This document shows, one piece after another, positions 1 through 7,963 of a stretch of 33,573 bases of DNA. Source of the DNA: Fidelibacterota bacterium (lineage in GTDB: Bacteria; Fidelibacterota; Marinisomatia; Marinisomatales; UBA1611); assembly GCA_029936885.1 (NCBI GenBank), contig JAPYRR010000011.1, positions 1 to 33,573 of the forward strand. Direction: 5' to 3'. Position 1 is the stretch's first letter. Each line of letters starts with the position of its first letter. A program made the position numbers and the translations under genes. The notes under the pieces were generated by a model, which searched no databases, was not told where the DNA came from, and was given only the letters and a program-made list of their open reading frames with translations.

Positions 1-72
1 ATGAAATCAATAAATGAATCTTCAATTTTTATAGAAACAACCTGAGTCTCGTTTTAAATAAAGGAGTAAATC

Positions 73-171
73 ATGGATCTTATCCAAGTAATAAAAAAAG
101 TTGAAATTGCCATCTTGGGCGAGAAGAAGAAAAAGGACCCATTGAAGAAATCTCAGAAATCTAATTCTTGA
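73..171 (+). CDS. Possible 32-residue lysine-rich small protein
   Basis: A short reading frame starts at ATG 73 and ends with TGA at 169-171. It is preceded by AAAGGAG (60-66) at a spacing of 6 nt, one of the best Shine-Dalgarno matches in a window where most genes lack one. The predicted peptide begins MDLIQVIKKVEIAILG and then becomes very basic (KKKKD, PLKKSQK). That would suit an amphipathic helix with a charged tail. I recognise no family. It could be a genuine small protein, the tail of a regulatory leader, or chance. The strong ribosome-binding site is the only real support. Confidence 0.3.
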   Translation: MDLIQVIKKVEIAILGEKKKKDPLKKSQKSNS

Positions 172-188
172 GATAATATTTTCTATTA

Positions 189-272
189 ATCCGGCCCAAT
201 TTTCCCTTCCTTAAAAAGGAGGGGAAGAATTATCTTGATCAAAAGGAATAAGGAGATATAGGGGCGGTTTAA
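189..272 (+). repeat. Palindromic intergenic repeat, copy 1
   Basis: The inner hairpin pairs TTCCCTTCCTT (202-212) with AAGGAGGGGAA (216-226) across a 3-nt loop, with one T-G wobble. Outer GC-rich flanks are CCGGCCC (191-197) and GGGGCGGTTTAA (261-272). The layout matches copy 2 at 1231-1310 on the same strand: a C-rich outer arm, the CCTCCTT/AAGGAGG hairpin, about 35 nt of variable sequence, then GGGGyGGTTTAA. Similar elements are, from memory, common between genes in Bacteroidota-related genomes. Confidence 0.7.
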
Positions 273-358
273 AATAAATATTTTATTATTTTACAAATAA
301 ATTCCCATATTTTGTAGTGTTTCCTTTTGTAATTATTTGAATCAAATTCACCCCCGAT

Positions 359-1213
359 ATGCTAAGTAAGATTACTATTATCATTGCGGGATTCTCACTT
401 TCCGCCTGTTCATTCTTTCAGAACCCTGAAATAAATGTCACGCTCAATGAATGGTCAGGGAAAAAGGTCTATTTTGTTGACCTGGATCCCAAACTCCGCA
501 CATCCTTCAATTTCAATAAGGTCTGGTCGAAATTAACGAGATCACGCTTTAGGTATTATTTCCGTTTTCTAAAGTATCCCCACACCATTATTGGGCTATA
601 TGAAACATGGGACCACGATTTTCTGGTTATAGAAAACCGAAAGGGGAAACGGTTTAAAATGATCTTTGATCCCGTTCTGGATAACCCACCCGAACTCCCC
701 AGTTATTTGTTAACGGTGGATGTTTTAAACGATGCAAAAGCAATGATCGGAAAAACCATTTGGTTGAATGATACATGGGATGAAGCAGGTTTTACAACAA
801 CCTCGGAATATGGATTCCCCAGATTTGATCCTGTTGAAGTTGTGGATGTAATTCCATTCCAGAACCGTCATGAAGATTATCCAGTATGGTTAAAGGTTAA
901 ATCCCGGTTTGGAGATAGGGCGAAAGTAAGGTATAATGGGGAAGAAGGTCGTGTGGGGATTCAAGACCATTATTACACTTCAAATCCACTTCCGAAAAAG
1001 TGGGGAAAAACAATGATCAAAAAAGTCCTTCGGAATGAGGTGGAAATTGATATGACTGAGAGACAAATAAGGGTTTCTATTGGGAATCCAGATGAAGTAA
1101 ACCATACATCAAGTCGCCACGGGATGAGTGATCAATGGGTCTATGGAACCGAATTAGAGAAAAAGATTTATTATCAATTCGAATATGGGAAATTGACATT
1201 TATTAATCGATAG
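359..1213 (+). CDS. Predicted lipoprotein with BamE/SmpA-like C-terminal motif
   Basis: This 284-residue protein begins with a lipoprotein signal peptide. A hydrophobic stretch (ITIIIAGFSLSAC) ends in the lipobox LSAC, so Cys17 should be lipidated. The middle has two beta-rich segments starting GKKVYFVDLD and GKTIWLND, which could be small SH3-like barrels; this is inference. The last 60 or so residues, with MTERQIRVSIGNPDEVN then DQWVYG and a YYQFEYGKLTFI ending, resemble the SmpA/OmlA (BamE-like) pattern seen in many envelope proteins. The ATG at 359 has no clear ribosome-binding site, but the signal peptide supports it. The gene stands alone between two copies of the same intergenic repeat. 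Its exact function is unknown. It ends in TAG, which is rare in this window. Confidence 0.8.
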   Translation: MLSKITIIIAGFSLSACSFFQNPEINVTLNEWSGKKVYFVDLDPKLRTSFNFNKVWSKLTRSRFRYYFRFLKYPHTIIGLYETWDHDFLVIENRKGKRFKMIFDPVLDNPPELPSYLLTVDVLNDAKAMIGKTIWLNDTWDEAGFTTTSEYGFPRFDPVEVVDVIPFQNRHEDYPVWLKVKSRFGDRAKVRYNGEEGRVGIQDHYYTSNPLPKKWGKTMIKKVLRNEVEIDMTERQIRVSIGNPDEVNHTSSRHGMSDQWVYGTELEKKIYYQFEYGKLTFINR

Positions 1214-1230
1214 TTTCTTGATTATTTTCA

Positions 1231-1310
1231 ATCCACCCCATTTCCCCTCCTTGTGAAGGAGGGGAGTATATCCGGCTAATTATTTCAAAACGAAATCAGG
1301 GGTGGTTTAA
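1231..1310 (+). repeat. Palindromic intergenic repeat, copy 2
   Basis: The inner hairpin pairs TCCCCTCCTT (1243-1252) perfectly with AAGGAGGGGA (1256-1265) across a GTG loop. Outer arms CCACCCC (1233-1239) and GGGGTGG (1299-1305) are also complementary, which makes a nested two-level palindrome. It lies 17 nt after the lipoprotein stop. It is not a standard terminator because no T tract follows the inner stem directly, although the transcript would fold strongly. It has the same orientation and layout as copy 1 at 189-272. Confidence 0.75.
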
Positions 1311-1348
1311 CAAAGAAATACGGTAATCTCAATTGCGACCCTTTTTGC

Positions 1349-1377
1349 CACTCTGTTTGACCGCCCGAAACGGAGTG
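1349..1377 (+). repeat. GC-rich intergenic hairpin, likely dispersed repeat
   Basis: CACTCTGTTT (1349-1358) pairs with AAACGGAGTG (1368-1377) with one T-G wobble, around a 9-nt loop GACCGCCCG. The surrounding 1335-1410 is clearly more GC-rich than its AT-rich neighbours and contains a second possible pairing, CCGCC (1361-1365) with GGCGG (1380-1384). No T run follows, so it is a poor terminator. Its composition suggests a mobile or dispersed intergenic repeat, but only one copy is visible here. Confidence 0.45.
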
Positions 1378-1398
1378 TAGGCGGAAGCTTGATGAAGG

Positions 1399-1503
1399 GT
1401 GATCCGGAATGATATTATTTTTTTATTCACTCTTTTTATGCAATCCTGTAATAGTCAAAATTCAATGAAACCAATCGTTCCATCCATGAGTTATAGTCGA
1501 TAA
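1399..1503 (+). CDS. Doubtful micro-ORF resembling a lipoprotein leader
   Basis: A GTG at 1399 opens 34 codons ending in TAA (1501-1503). The peptide contains a hydrophobic stretch, IIFLFTLFMQSC, followed by NSQNS, which looks like a lipoprotein signal peptide with a lipobox of the FMQSC type and a very short mature part. GAAGG lies directly against the GTG with no spacing, which is unfavourable. It ends 7 nt before the earliest start of the next gene. It may be a tiny lipoprotein, a decayed remnant or chance. No family is recognised. Confidence 0.2.
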   Translation: MIRNDIIFLFTLFMQSCNSQNSMKPIVPSMSYSR

Positions 1504-1534
1504 TTTAGATATGGAAAAATTCCAAAAAACAAAC

Positions 1535-3379
1535 ATGCGATTTCTTAATCCTATAATTCTGATTCTGACATTAACTTTGCTCAAAGCAGACGGGTTCGAC
1601 ACCCTATCCTATTATAATAGGTTTGACTTAGCGGTTAATAATTACAAAGAAGGTCGGTTCCGACTTGCTGAAAACAAATTCTCTATTATTTTAAAAGAGA
1701 ATCGTAATTATCGAGATCCTGCTGCTCAGCTCATGATGGGAAAATCTCAATATCGCCAAGGAAAGTGGAATGAAGCGATCCATACTGGGAAATCAATCAT
1801 TTCAAATTATCATCTTTCACCCTATGATATACATGCCAGAATGCTTTTGGGAGATATAGCATTAACCCGTGGAAAACCAACCCAAGCATTTGAAGCATTT
1901 TTAAAAATTCGATCAAAAATAAAGGATCCTGAATTTCAATCTGAATTAGATAAACGTTTATTAAGTTGTGTTGGGATTGGTTTAAAAGAAGATCGGATAG
2001 AGGGAATATTATTTCGTGAAAATAATGATACCAATCGGAATATATTAAATTTGATTCGCGCTTATTTTGCATGGCAAAATGGAGATGGTTATGATCTAGC
2101 CATGGCCACTGAAGTCATTGATTCAACAAGGTTACCCATCCTTTTTCAAAAACCATATTCATCTTTAATAAAATATAAAAATGAGCATATTTTATCTCAA
2201 AACACACTAGCAGTATTATTACCTATTTCCGGTATAAATAAAGAAAAAGGCCAATCCTATCTTTTGGGTCTTTCAGAATATATTAAAAAGGCGACCCATA
2301 ACAATTCAATCCGATTCCTGGTTTATGATACAGGTGGAATTAGCGTAAATACATTAAATATTGTTAAATCATTAATCTCAAATCGATCTATTATAGGTGT
2401 ATTGGGTCCGTTGTTAAATGAAGAAGTATTGGCTGTTTCGGGGCTGGGTGGTGCACTCCCAATTCTTATTCCAAAATCAGGATCATCCGGGTTAGCAGCC
2501 ATGTCCAGCAATCTTTTCTTTCTTTCTCCTTCACATAAAACAATCGCACATCGAATGGCTCAATTGATGGTGAATGAAATGGGATTAGAAAATATTGCAA
2601 TTCTTTCTCCCAGAGATGCAAAATCCAAATTCATGACAGATCAATTCATTGATGAATTATTTCAATTAGGTGTTGACCCAGTTGCTCTTGAATGGTATCA
2701 CCAAAAACCGGAAAATATTTCCAGGCAATTTAAATCGATCCGAAAAGTGGCATGGGACCTTTTACCCGAAAAAGATTTAAATGAAAATGCCATGAATATG
2801 GTAATTGATAGTCTGGATGCTCTATTTGATGTAGATGTATCTGATTTTTTTGTATTACCCGAAGAAGATGATAAAATGGTAAAACGGGATTCTGTAAAAA
2901 TCATTCTTGAAACTATTCAAGCATTATATATTCCAATTCGTGAAAATGAATTGACATATGTGGGGACACAATTGCCAATTTATAATCTAAACACAATCCT
3001 TTTTGGAAATGAGAATTGGCTAAATATGGAAGAACTAAACCAGGATTTAATTGGCCCACATGTCCAAGGAATGCATATTGTGTCCGAAGTAAGTCAACCT
3101 AAATCACGATCTTCTGAAGATGTATTTTCAAATTATTTTGCATTGGCTGTGGATCATGCAGTGTTTATCGATTCAATTGTTGGCAATAGTGTAATGAAGA
3201 GGAGACTTTTTATTGAAAAATTGAGAAAGCATTCAAGGTTTAATGGAAAGCATACCTATATCCAATTTACAGGTGTCAATAAAAATGAAAATGGCGTGGC
3301 CCAAGTTTTGGAATATTCAGGAGAAATTTTGAAACATTTAGGTGTATTCGATGGCGATAGTCTGCATTTGGTACAATGA
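1535..3379 (+). CDS. LppC-like TPR plus periplasmic-binding-fold protein
   Basis: The frame is open from ATG 1511. I prefer ATG 1535, because the protein then begins MRFLNPIILILTLTLLKADG, a proper signal peptide; the earlier start adds eight polar residues and neither has a clear ribosome-binding site. About 200 residues of helical repeats follow, including FDLAVNNYKEGRFRLAENKF and further TPR-like units. The rest, from about residue 225 (TLAVLLPISG), matches the type 1 periplasmic-binding fold (Peripla_BP_6), with signature pieces VLGPLLNEEVLAVS and an AHRMAQLMVNEMG region. This architecture is that of LppC/LpoA-like penicillin-binding-protein activators and related amino-acid-binding proteins. 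It probably acts in the periplasm. It lacks a lipobox, unlike LpoA. It overlaps pgeF by ATGA, which fits a cell-wall role. The exact ligand is unknown. Confidence 0.75.
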   Translation: MRFLNPIILILTLTLLKADGFDTLSYYNRFDLAVNNYKEGRFRLAENKFSIILKENRNYRDPAAQLMMGKSQYRQGKWNEAIHTGKSIISNYHLSPYDIHARMLLGDIALTRGKPTQAFEAFLKIRSKIKDPEFQSELDKRLLSCVGIGLKEDRIEGILFRENNDTNRNILNLIRAYFAWQNGDGYDLAMATEVIDSTRLPILFQKPYSSLIKYKNEHILSQNTLAVLLPISGINKEKGQSYLLGLSEYIKKATHNNSIRFLVYDTGGISVNTLNIVKSLISNRSIIGVLGPLLNEEVLAVSGLGGALPILIPKSGSSGLAAMSSNLFFLSPSHKTIAHRMAQLMVNEMGLENIAILSPRDAKSKFMTDQFIDELFQLGVDPVALEWYHQKPENISRQFKSIRKVAWDLLPEKDLNENAMNMVIDSLDALFDVDVSDFFVLPEEDDKMVKRDSVKIILETIQALYIPIRENELTYVGTQLPIYNLNTILFGNENWLNMEELNQDLIGPHVQGMHIVSEVSQPKSRSSEDVFSNYFALAVDHAVFIDSIVGNSVMKRRLFIEKLRKHSRFNGKHTYIQFTGVNKNENGVAQVLEYSGEILKHLGVFDGDSLHLVQ

Positions 3380-4065
3380 CAATTAATCAGGATTGCTTAG
3401 ATCTGTCCCACCATTTCTCAAACCCAAATATTATATCAATATTTTCGTATAAAAGTTTTTTAGCAAACGGGATTGAAGGGCGAAAAAATTTAGCACACCA
3501 AACCGGTTTTAATCCAAATTCTCTTTTAAATCCAAAACAAACCCATTCTACGAATGTTGTGTTATGGGAAAAACCTGGAAGCGTTATGGACACAGATGGC
3601 ATTTTCACTTCCAATCCGAAATTAGTTTGCTCCATACAGGTGGCAGATTGTATGCCTGTTTATTTTGCCCATAAAAATAAACCTTTTTTCGGGTTGGTTC
3701 ATGCAGGGTGGCGAGGATTGGTTCATGGGATATTATTACAATCAGCAAAATGCATCAAAGAAAATGAAAAAGCATTATCTGATTTTGATGTTTTGATTGG
3801 GCCGTCAATTCAAAACTGTTGTTTCGAGGTGAGTGATGATGTGATTGATCAATTCGATTCAAGATTTGTTGAGAAAAAAGAAGATGGAAAGTATAGGATT
3901 GATCTTCAGAAAATGGCACTGTCTCAATTAGTCAAATCTGGCTTTCAATCTGAGAAAATTATTATTTTAAATGAATGTACTTTTTGTAACGAAGACAAAT
4001 ATCATTCCTACCGACGAAACGGTAATAAGGCTGGACGTATGATTGGATTATTAGGGATGAAATAA
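3376..4065 (+). CDS. pgeF: Peptidoglycan editing factor PgeF (YfiH/DUF152)
   Basis: This 229-residue protein carries the hallmark motifs of the DUF152/YfiH family, formerly called polyphenol oxidase or laccase-like: QTHSTNV with His57, ADCMPV with Cys92, and VHAGWRG with His109. These are the expected metal-binding residues. IGPSIQNCCFEV and the C-terminal ECTFCNEDKYHSYRRNG block are also typical. PgeF proteins keep wrongly built stem peptides, such as those with L-Ser in place of L-Ala, out of peptidoglycan precursors; other members act on purine nucleosides. The start overlaps the stop of the upstream gene as ATGA, so the two are probably translationally coupled. The length is slightly short for the family (about 240-250) but all motifs are intact. 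Confidence 0.93.
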   Translation: MTINQDCLDLSHHFSNPNIISIFSYKSFLANGIEGRKNLAHQTGFNPNSLLNPKQTHSTNVVLWEKPGSVMDTDGIFTSNPKLVCSIQVADCMPVYFAHKNKPFFGLVHAGWRGLVHGILLQSAKCIKENEKALSDFDVLIGPSIQNCCFEVSDDVIDQFDSRFVEKKEDGKYRIDLQKMALSQLVKSGFQSEKIIILNECTFCNEDKYHSYRRNGNKAGRMIGLLGMK

Positions 4066-4121
4066 TCCCTTATACACCTATCAATTCTCTCATTTAAATT
4101 CCCACAACAATTTTTTGACTT

Positions 4122-4880
4122 ATGACACTTATTGAAGCAACTATTCTTGGCATTATTCAAGGATTCACCGAATTTTTACCCATTAGCAGTTCAGGCCATT
4201 TGGTTTTGGGACAAGCGATTTTGGGGATCGATCAACCCGGAAATGAATTTGAGATTCTCGTTCATCTGGGAACTCTAGCCAGTGTATTGGTGGTCTTTTT
4301 TGATGATATTAAATCCTTACTTTTTTCGCTTACATCAAAAAAGACACAAACTTTTATATTATTTATTTTAATCGGAACTCTACCAGCCGTTTTTGTAGGT
4401 CTTGGATTCAAAGATTTGTTAAAATCTCTTTTTGAAAATGTAGCTGCTGTAGGCGGGGCTCTCATTTTTACAGGCGTGGTGCTTTATGGATCTTCATTTG
4501 CAAAACGCCAAAATAAGGATCATTCTTATTTCACAGCAATTTTAATTGGCTGTGCACAAGCCGTCGCAATAATTCCAGGGATTTCACGAAGCGGAATGAC
4601 CATTAGTGCAGCTCTTTTTTTAGGTCTATCATCCAAAGAAGCAGCACGATTTTCATTTTTATTGGCAATCCCAGCCATTTCGGGTGCAGGCATCCTAACT
4701 GCATTAGATGTTGGTGATGGATTTCAACTTCCTATCACGGTGGCCGTTGCTGGAATTCTCAGTTCATTCGTTGTAGGTGTGGTAGCTCTTAAATGGCTCT
4801 TAGGTTGGTTAGAGAAAGGGAAATTCCATTATTTTGGGATTTATTGTTTTGTGGTGGGACTTATTACATTAGTGCTCTAA
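4122..4880 (+). CDS. uppP: Undecaprenyl-diphosphatase UppP (BacA family)
   Basis: This is a 252-residue polytopic membrane protein. The N-terminal motif QGFTEFLPISSSGHLVLG (Glu17, Ser22-24, His26) and the second motif PGISRSGMTISAALFLGL (Arg156 region) are the two conserved active-site blocks of BacA/UppP. The enzyme dephosphorylates undecaprenyl diphosphate at the membrane and so returns the lipid carrier for peptidoglycan and surface glycan synthesis. The C-terminal hydrophobic helices are present and the length is close to the family norm of about 265. It lies 56 nt after pgeF on the same strand, so the two could share a transcript. Cell-wall neighbours upstream agree with the assignment. 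No ribosome-binding site is obvious. Confidence 0.95.
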   Translation: MTLIEATILGIIQGFTEFLPISSSGHLVLGQAILGIDQPGNEFEILVHLGTLASVLVVFFDDIKSLLFSLTSKKTQTFILFILIGTLPAVFVGLGFKDLLKSLFENVAAVGGALIFTGVVLYGSSFAKRQNKDHSYFTAILIGCAQAVAIIPGISRSGMTISAALFLGLSSKEAARFSFLLAIPAISGAGILTALDVGDGFQLPITVAVAGILSSFVVGVVALKWLLGWLEKGKFHYFGIYCFVVGLITLVL

Positions 4881-4954
4881 ATATTTGTGGTTTATCTTTG
4901 TGAGAAATTTTCGAAATTGGACATTAAAAACATTAATTAAATGATGATACTTTT

Positions 4955-6400
4955 ATGGACACGATTGGTTTAATATTTATTTTATATTTATGTTTCCTAC
5001 TTGGGGTCGGTGTTTGGACTTTTAAGTTTAATAAAACCCAGGAAGATTATTTGCTCGCAGGTCGAAAATTGGGGCCGTGGGTCACAGCATTTTCCGAACG
5101 AGCTTCAGGTGAATCTGCTTGGCTATTATTAGCGCTTCCGGGTGCAGCTATCACGGTGGGGCTCATTGAATCTTGGGCTGTTGTTGGCATTATTTTGGGG
5201 ATTATTGCATCTTGGTATTTGATTGCAGAAAGGCTGCGAGAAGAAACAGAAAAATACGATGCGCTTACAATTCCGCAATACCTTCACCGAAAATTCAATG
5301 ATAGCTCCAATATCATTCGGCTATTTTCTGCAGTCATAATTGCATTTTTCTTTTTGTTTTATGTTTCTGCACAATTCCACGCCAGCGGCAAAGTTCTGAA
5401 TTCACTTTTTGATTTGAATCCTATTACCGGAATTTCCATTGGCGCTGCTATTATAATCGTTTACACACTCATGGGCGGCTTTTACGCCGTTGCTTGGACG
5501 GACTTACTTCAAGGAATTCTCATGATTGGCACCTTGGTAATTCTTCCGATTGCAGGATATATCGAATTATCAGAATCTGGGATGACCATTGCCGATGGAT
5601 TAGCACGTGCAGATTCGGTCTTCCATAAGAATAACGGCTCCTTTTTCGGCGGAAAGGACGGCTTTGCAGCCGTGTTAGCTGCTTTAGGTGGACTTAGTTG
5701 GGGGCTCGGATATTTAGGCCAGCCACACCTTGTTATTCGATATATGGCCATTCGAAGTCCAAGAGATGTTCCCGTTGCCCGAAATATTGCCATTGCTTGG
5801 GCAATACCGGGAATTACAGGTGCATTTTTAGTAGGACTCGTAGCATTGCTCTATTTTGGACCTGAATATTTTCTAACAATGGATCCTGAACAAGCCATGC
5901 CTTTATTGGCCAGTAAATTGCTTCATCCTATTTTGGCAGGGCTTTTTATTTCTGGCGCTGTTGCAGCCATGATGTCTACGGCAGATTCACAATTATTGGT
6001 TTCAACTTCAGCAGTAACGGAAGATTTTTACCATCAGTATTTAGGAAAAAAAGTCACGCAAGAATCTCTTGTAAAAATGAGCAGAATTATGATTGTGGTT
6101 TTAGGACTCATAGCCTACGCGATTGCTATTTTTTCTGAATTACAGGGAAAGAAAATATTTGGTGTGGTCAGTTATGCCTGGAGTGGACTTGGCTCCGCAT
6201 TTGGTCCGGCACTCGTTATGACACTCTGGTGGAAAAAGACAACGCGAGAAGGTGTAATTGCCGGTTTAATGGTGGGATTTCTCACAACAATTATTTGGGC
6301 GAATGTACCCGAATTAAATGCTCTCGTTACAGAAAGGCTTTCAAGTTTTGTTTTTGCATTTATCGCTGTTTATGTGGTAAGCCTTCAAACGCAAAAATGA
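4955..6400 (+). CDS. Sodium:solute symporter, PutP-like (proline family)
   Basis: This 481-residue polytopic protein belongs to the sodium:solute symporter family. It starts with a membrane helix (GLIFILYLCFLLGVGVWTF), then QEDYLLAGRKLGPWVTAFSE, which matches the PutP pattern around helices 1-2, and ASGESAWLLLALPGA, the counterpart of the unwound helix that binds sodium and substrate. The late signature STADSQLLVSTSAVTEDFY is close to that of proline and pantothenate symporters. About 12-13 membrane helices can be drawn. Proline is the best guess for substrate, but other amino or organic acids are possible because substrate is hard to read from this family. The stop overlaps the holA start as ATGA. 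A 74-nt AT-rich gap separates it from uppP. Confidence 0.85.
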   Translation: MDTIGLIFILYLCFLLGVGVWTFKFNKTQEDYLLAGRKLGPWVTAFSERASGESAWLLLALPGAAITVGLIESWAVVGIILGIIASWYLIAERLREETEKYDALTIPQYLHRKFNDSSNIIRLFSAVIIAFFFLFYVSAQFHASGKVLNSLFDLNPITGISIGAAIIIVYTLMGGFYAVAWTDLLQGILMIGTLVILPIAGYIELSESGMTIADGLARADSVFHKNNGSFFGGKDGFAAVLAALGGLSWGLGYLGQPHLVIRYMAIRSPRDVPVARNIAIAWAIPGITGAFLVGLVALLYFGPEYFLTMDPEQAMPLLASKLLHPILAGLFISGAVAAMMSTADSQLLVSTSAVTEDFYHQYLGKKVTQESLVKMSRIMIVVLGLIAYAIAIFSELQGKKIFGVVSYAWSGLGSAFGPALVMTLWWKKTTREGVIAGLMVGFLTTIIWANVPELNALVTERLSSFVFAFIAVYVVSLQTQK

Positions 6401-7371
6401 TAATAAAAGATGCAATAAATGATCTGAAAACCGGATCAGTTTTTCCTATTTATTATTTAAAGGGTGGAGACCAATTTCTTCAATCCTTCTTTATCCAAAA
6501 AGTATCAGAAACTTTTTTTGGTGATTTACCGGAAGAAAAAACGCTTATGCTTCCGGATGATATGAAAGGGAAGGAAATCTTAGATCGACTAACCATGAGC
6601 GATCTGTTTGCCAGTAAAAAATTATTTATTTTAAGAGATCCACAACAAATCAAAGGAAAAGTTGGAGATGACCTTTTAGCGTATTGCCGAAAACCCATGT
6701 CAAACCATGTACTAGTTTTAATCAATGATGATTGGATGAAAAAGGCAGCATTTTTTACGCATCTTGAAAAAATTACAGATCCCATTAATACACAAACTCC
6801 TTTTTCTCCTGATATAAATAAATGGGCGAATTATTTTTTCAAAGAAAGGGGAAAAGGAGTTCATTCGAGTGTGGTCAATATTATGGTAGAAATGGCCGGT
6901 GATTCAGTGGCTCATTTAAATAATGAAATAGAAAAAGTTTGTTTATGGGCTGGAAACCGACCGACCATAGAAGCGAAAGATATTGAAATGTTTTCAGGAT
7001 GGAAACGAGAACGGCAGCGTTGGGAATTTTTATTCGCTTTGGGTAATAAGGATTTCCCAAAGGCAATCTCTTTAGGTAAAACCATCATTACTTCGAATGA
7101 TACCATGATAGCACTACTATATCCACTCACTACAATGTTCACAGAAATGTTATTTGTTAAAATGAAAAATGGAACTTTCACTGAACCACATGGTTATATG
7201 CCCATACCACCGTCAGTAAAAAAGCGGATTTCATACTTTTCACGTGGTTTTACAATAGCAGAACTGGAATCTGCATTAAATGAATTATCCAAAATTGATA
7301 AAAGACAAAAAACAACATTTAGTCATGATGAAACAGAACTCATCCAATTTATCGGCCATGTCATTGGATAA
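6397..7371 (+). CDS. holA: DNA polymerase III delta subunit (HolA)
   Basis: The reading frame is open from 6229, but the first 56 codons lie inside the symporter gene and look unlike HolA. The natural start is ATG 6397, which overlaps the symporter stop as ATGA and gives 324 residues beginning MIIKDAINDLKTGSVFPIYY. The N-terminal YYLKGGDQFLQSFFIQKV segment matches the Walker-A-like region of delta. MLVLINDDWMKK-type strands, the GDSVAHLNNEIEKVCLWAG block and the KRERQRWEFLFALGNKDFPKAI segment are characteristic. Delta opens the beta clamp in the clamp-loader complex. The C-terminal helical collar domain is present. The end overlaps the sigma factor gene by 14 nt, a tight arrangement of unrelated functions. 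Confidence 0.9.
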   Translation: MIIKDAINDLKTGSVFPIYYLKGGDQFLQSFFIQKVSETFFGDLPEEKTLMLPDDMKGKEILDRLTMSDLFASKKLFILRDPQQIKGKVGDDLLAYCRKPMSNHVLVLINDDWMKKAAFFTHLEKITDPINTQTPFSPDINKWANYFFKERGKGVHSSVVNIMVEMAGDSVAHLNNEIEKVCLWAGNRPTIEAKDIEMFSGWKRERQRWEFLFALGNKDFPKAISLGKTIITSNDTMIALLYPLTTMFTEMLFVKMKNGTFTEPHGYMPIPPSVKKRISYFSRGFTIAELESALNELSKIDKRQKTTFSHDETELIQFIGHVIG

Positions 7372-7945
7372 GCAAAATAAACCCTTTATTTACACAGACG
7401 AGCAATTAATTGCTCGATTTCAAAGTGGGGATGAACGTGCCTATGTAGAACTAGTAAATCGTTTTAGGGATCGGTTAATAAATTTTGTGTTCCAATTTCT
7501 TTGGGATAGGGAACAAGCAGAAGACGTGGTTCAGGATACCATGTTAAAATTATATGTTAAAAAACATTATTACAGAGAGATTGCCAAATTTTCTACTTGG
7601 ATCTATACCATTGCACGGAATCTTGCAAATACAGAATTAAGGAAAAGAAAAAGAAGAAAAACCACCTTATTGAGCCATATGTCGCGAGACGAAAGGGAAT
7701 ATGAATTACCTGCTATTCAACCCGATACCGGTTCAGAAGTGCAAAGTGAATTTGCAGAAAAACTGATTCAATCGGCAATCCATTCATTGCCGGAACATTT
7801 TAAAACGGTTATCATTTTGAGAGATATTCAGGAACTTTCATATGATGATATTAGTAGTATTGTAGGCGTGCCGCTGGGAACTGTAAAATCAAGAATTAAC
7901 AGAGCTCGGTTACAGTTGCAAGCCGAATTAAAAGACTTAAGATAA
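7358..7945 (+). CDS. ECF-type RNA polymerase sigma factor
   Basis: The frame opens at 7280 inside holA. I choose ATG 7358 because the conserved part starts right after it, giving 195 residues and a 14-nt overlap with holA; ATG 7325 is possible. Region 2 spans roughly residues 20-90, with YVELVNRFRDRLINFVFQFL, AEDVVQDTMLKLY and FSTWIYTIARNLANTELRKR. Region 4 spans about 140-195, with LPEHFKTVIILRDIQELSYD and VGVPLGTVKSRINRARLQL, a helix-turn-helix that reads the -35 box. Only sigma2 and sigma4 are seen, which defines an extracytoplasmic-function sigma factor. The next gene, 18 nt downstream, looks like its anti-sigma partner, so it is probably held at the membrane until an envelope signal arrives. 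Confidence 0.92.
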   Translation: MSLDKQNKPFIYTDEQLIARFQSGDERAYVELVNRFRDRLINFVFQFLWDREQAEDVVQDTMLKLYVKKHYYREIAKFSTWIYTIARNLANTELRKRKRRKTTLLSHMSRDEREYELPAIQPDTGSEVQSEFAEKLIQSAIHSLPEHFKTVIILRDIQELSYDDISSIVGVPLGTVKSRINRARLQLQAELKDLR

Positions 7946-7963
7946 ACAGGAGTAACCCTATTG

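Larger units (their letters stand above)
1..358. other. Leading stretch without a confident gene
   Basis: This first stretch has no convincing long coding region. It holds a possible 32-residue ORF with a strong ribosome-binding site (73-171) and one copy of a palindromic intergenic repeat (189-272). The 80 or so bases before the lipoprotein gene at 359 are very AT-rich and could hold its promoter, but I could not pick out convincing -35 and -10 boxes. Confidence 0.6.

Noticed and set aside
6229-6396. A 56-codon N-terminal extension of HolA
   Set aside because: It lies entirely inside the symporter gene in another frame, is rich in Cys and Arg unlike HolA, and the ATGA overlap at 6397 gives a natural start that fits the family N-terminus.
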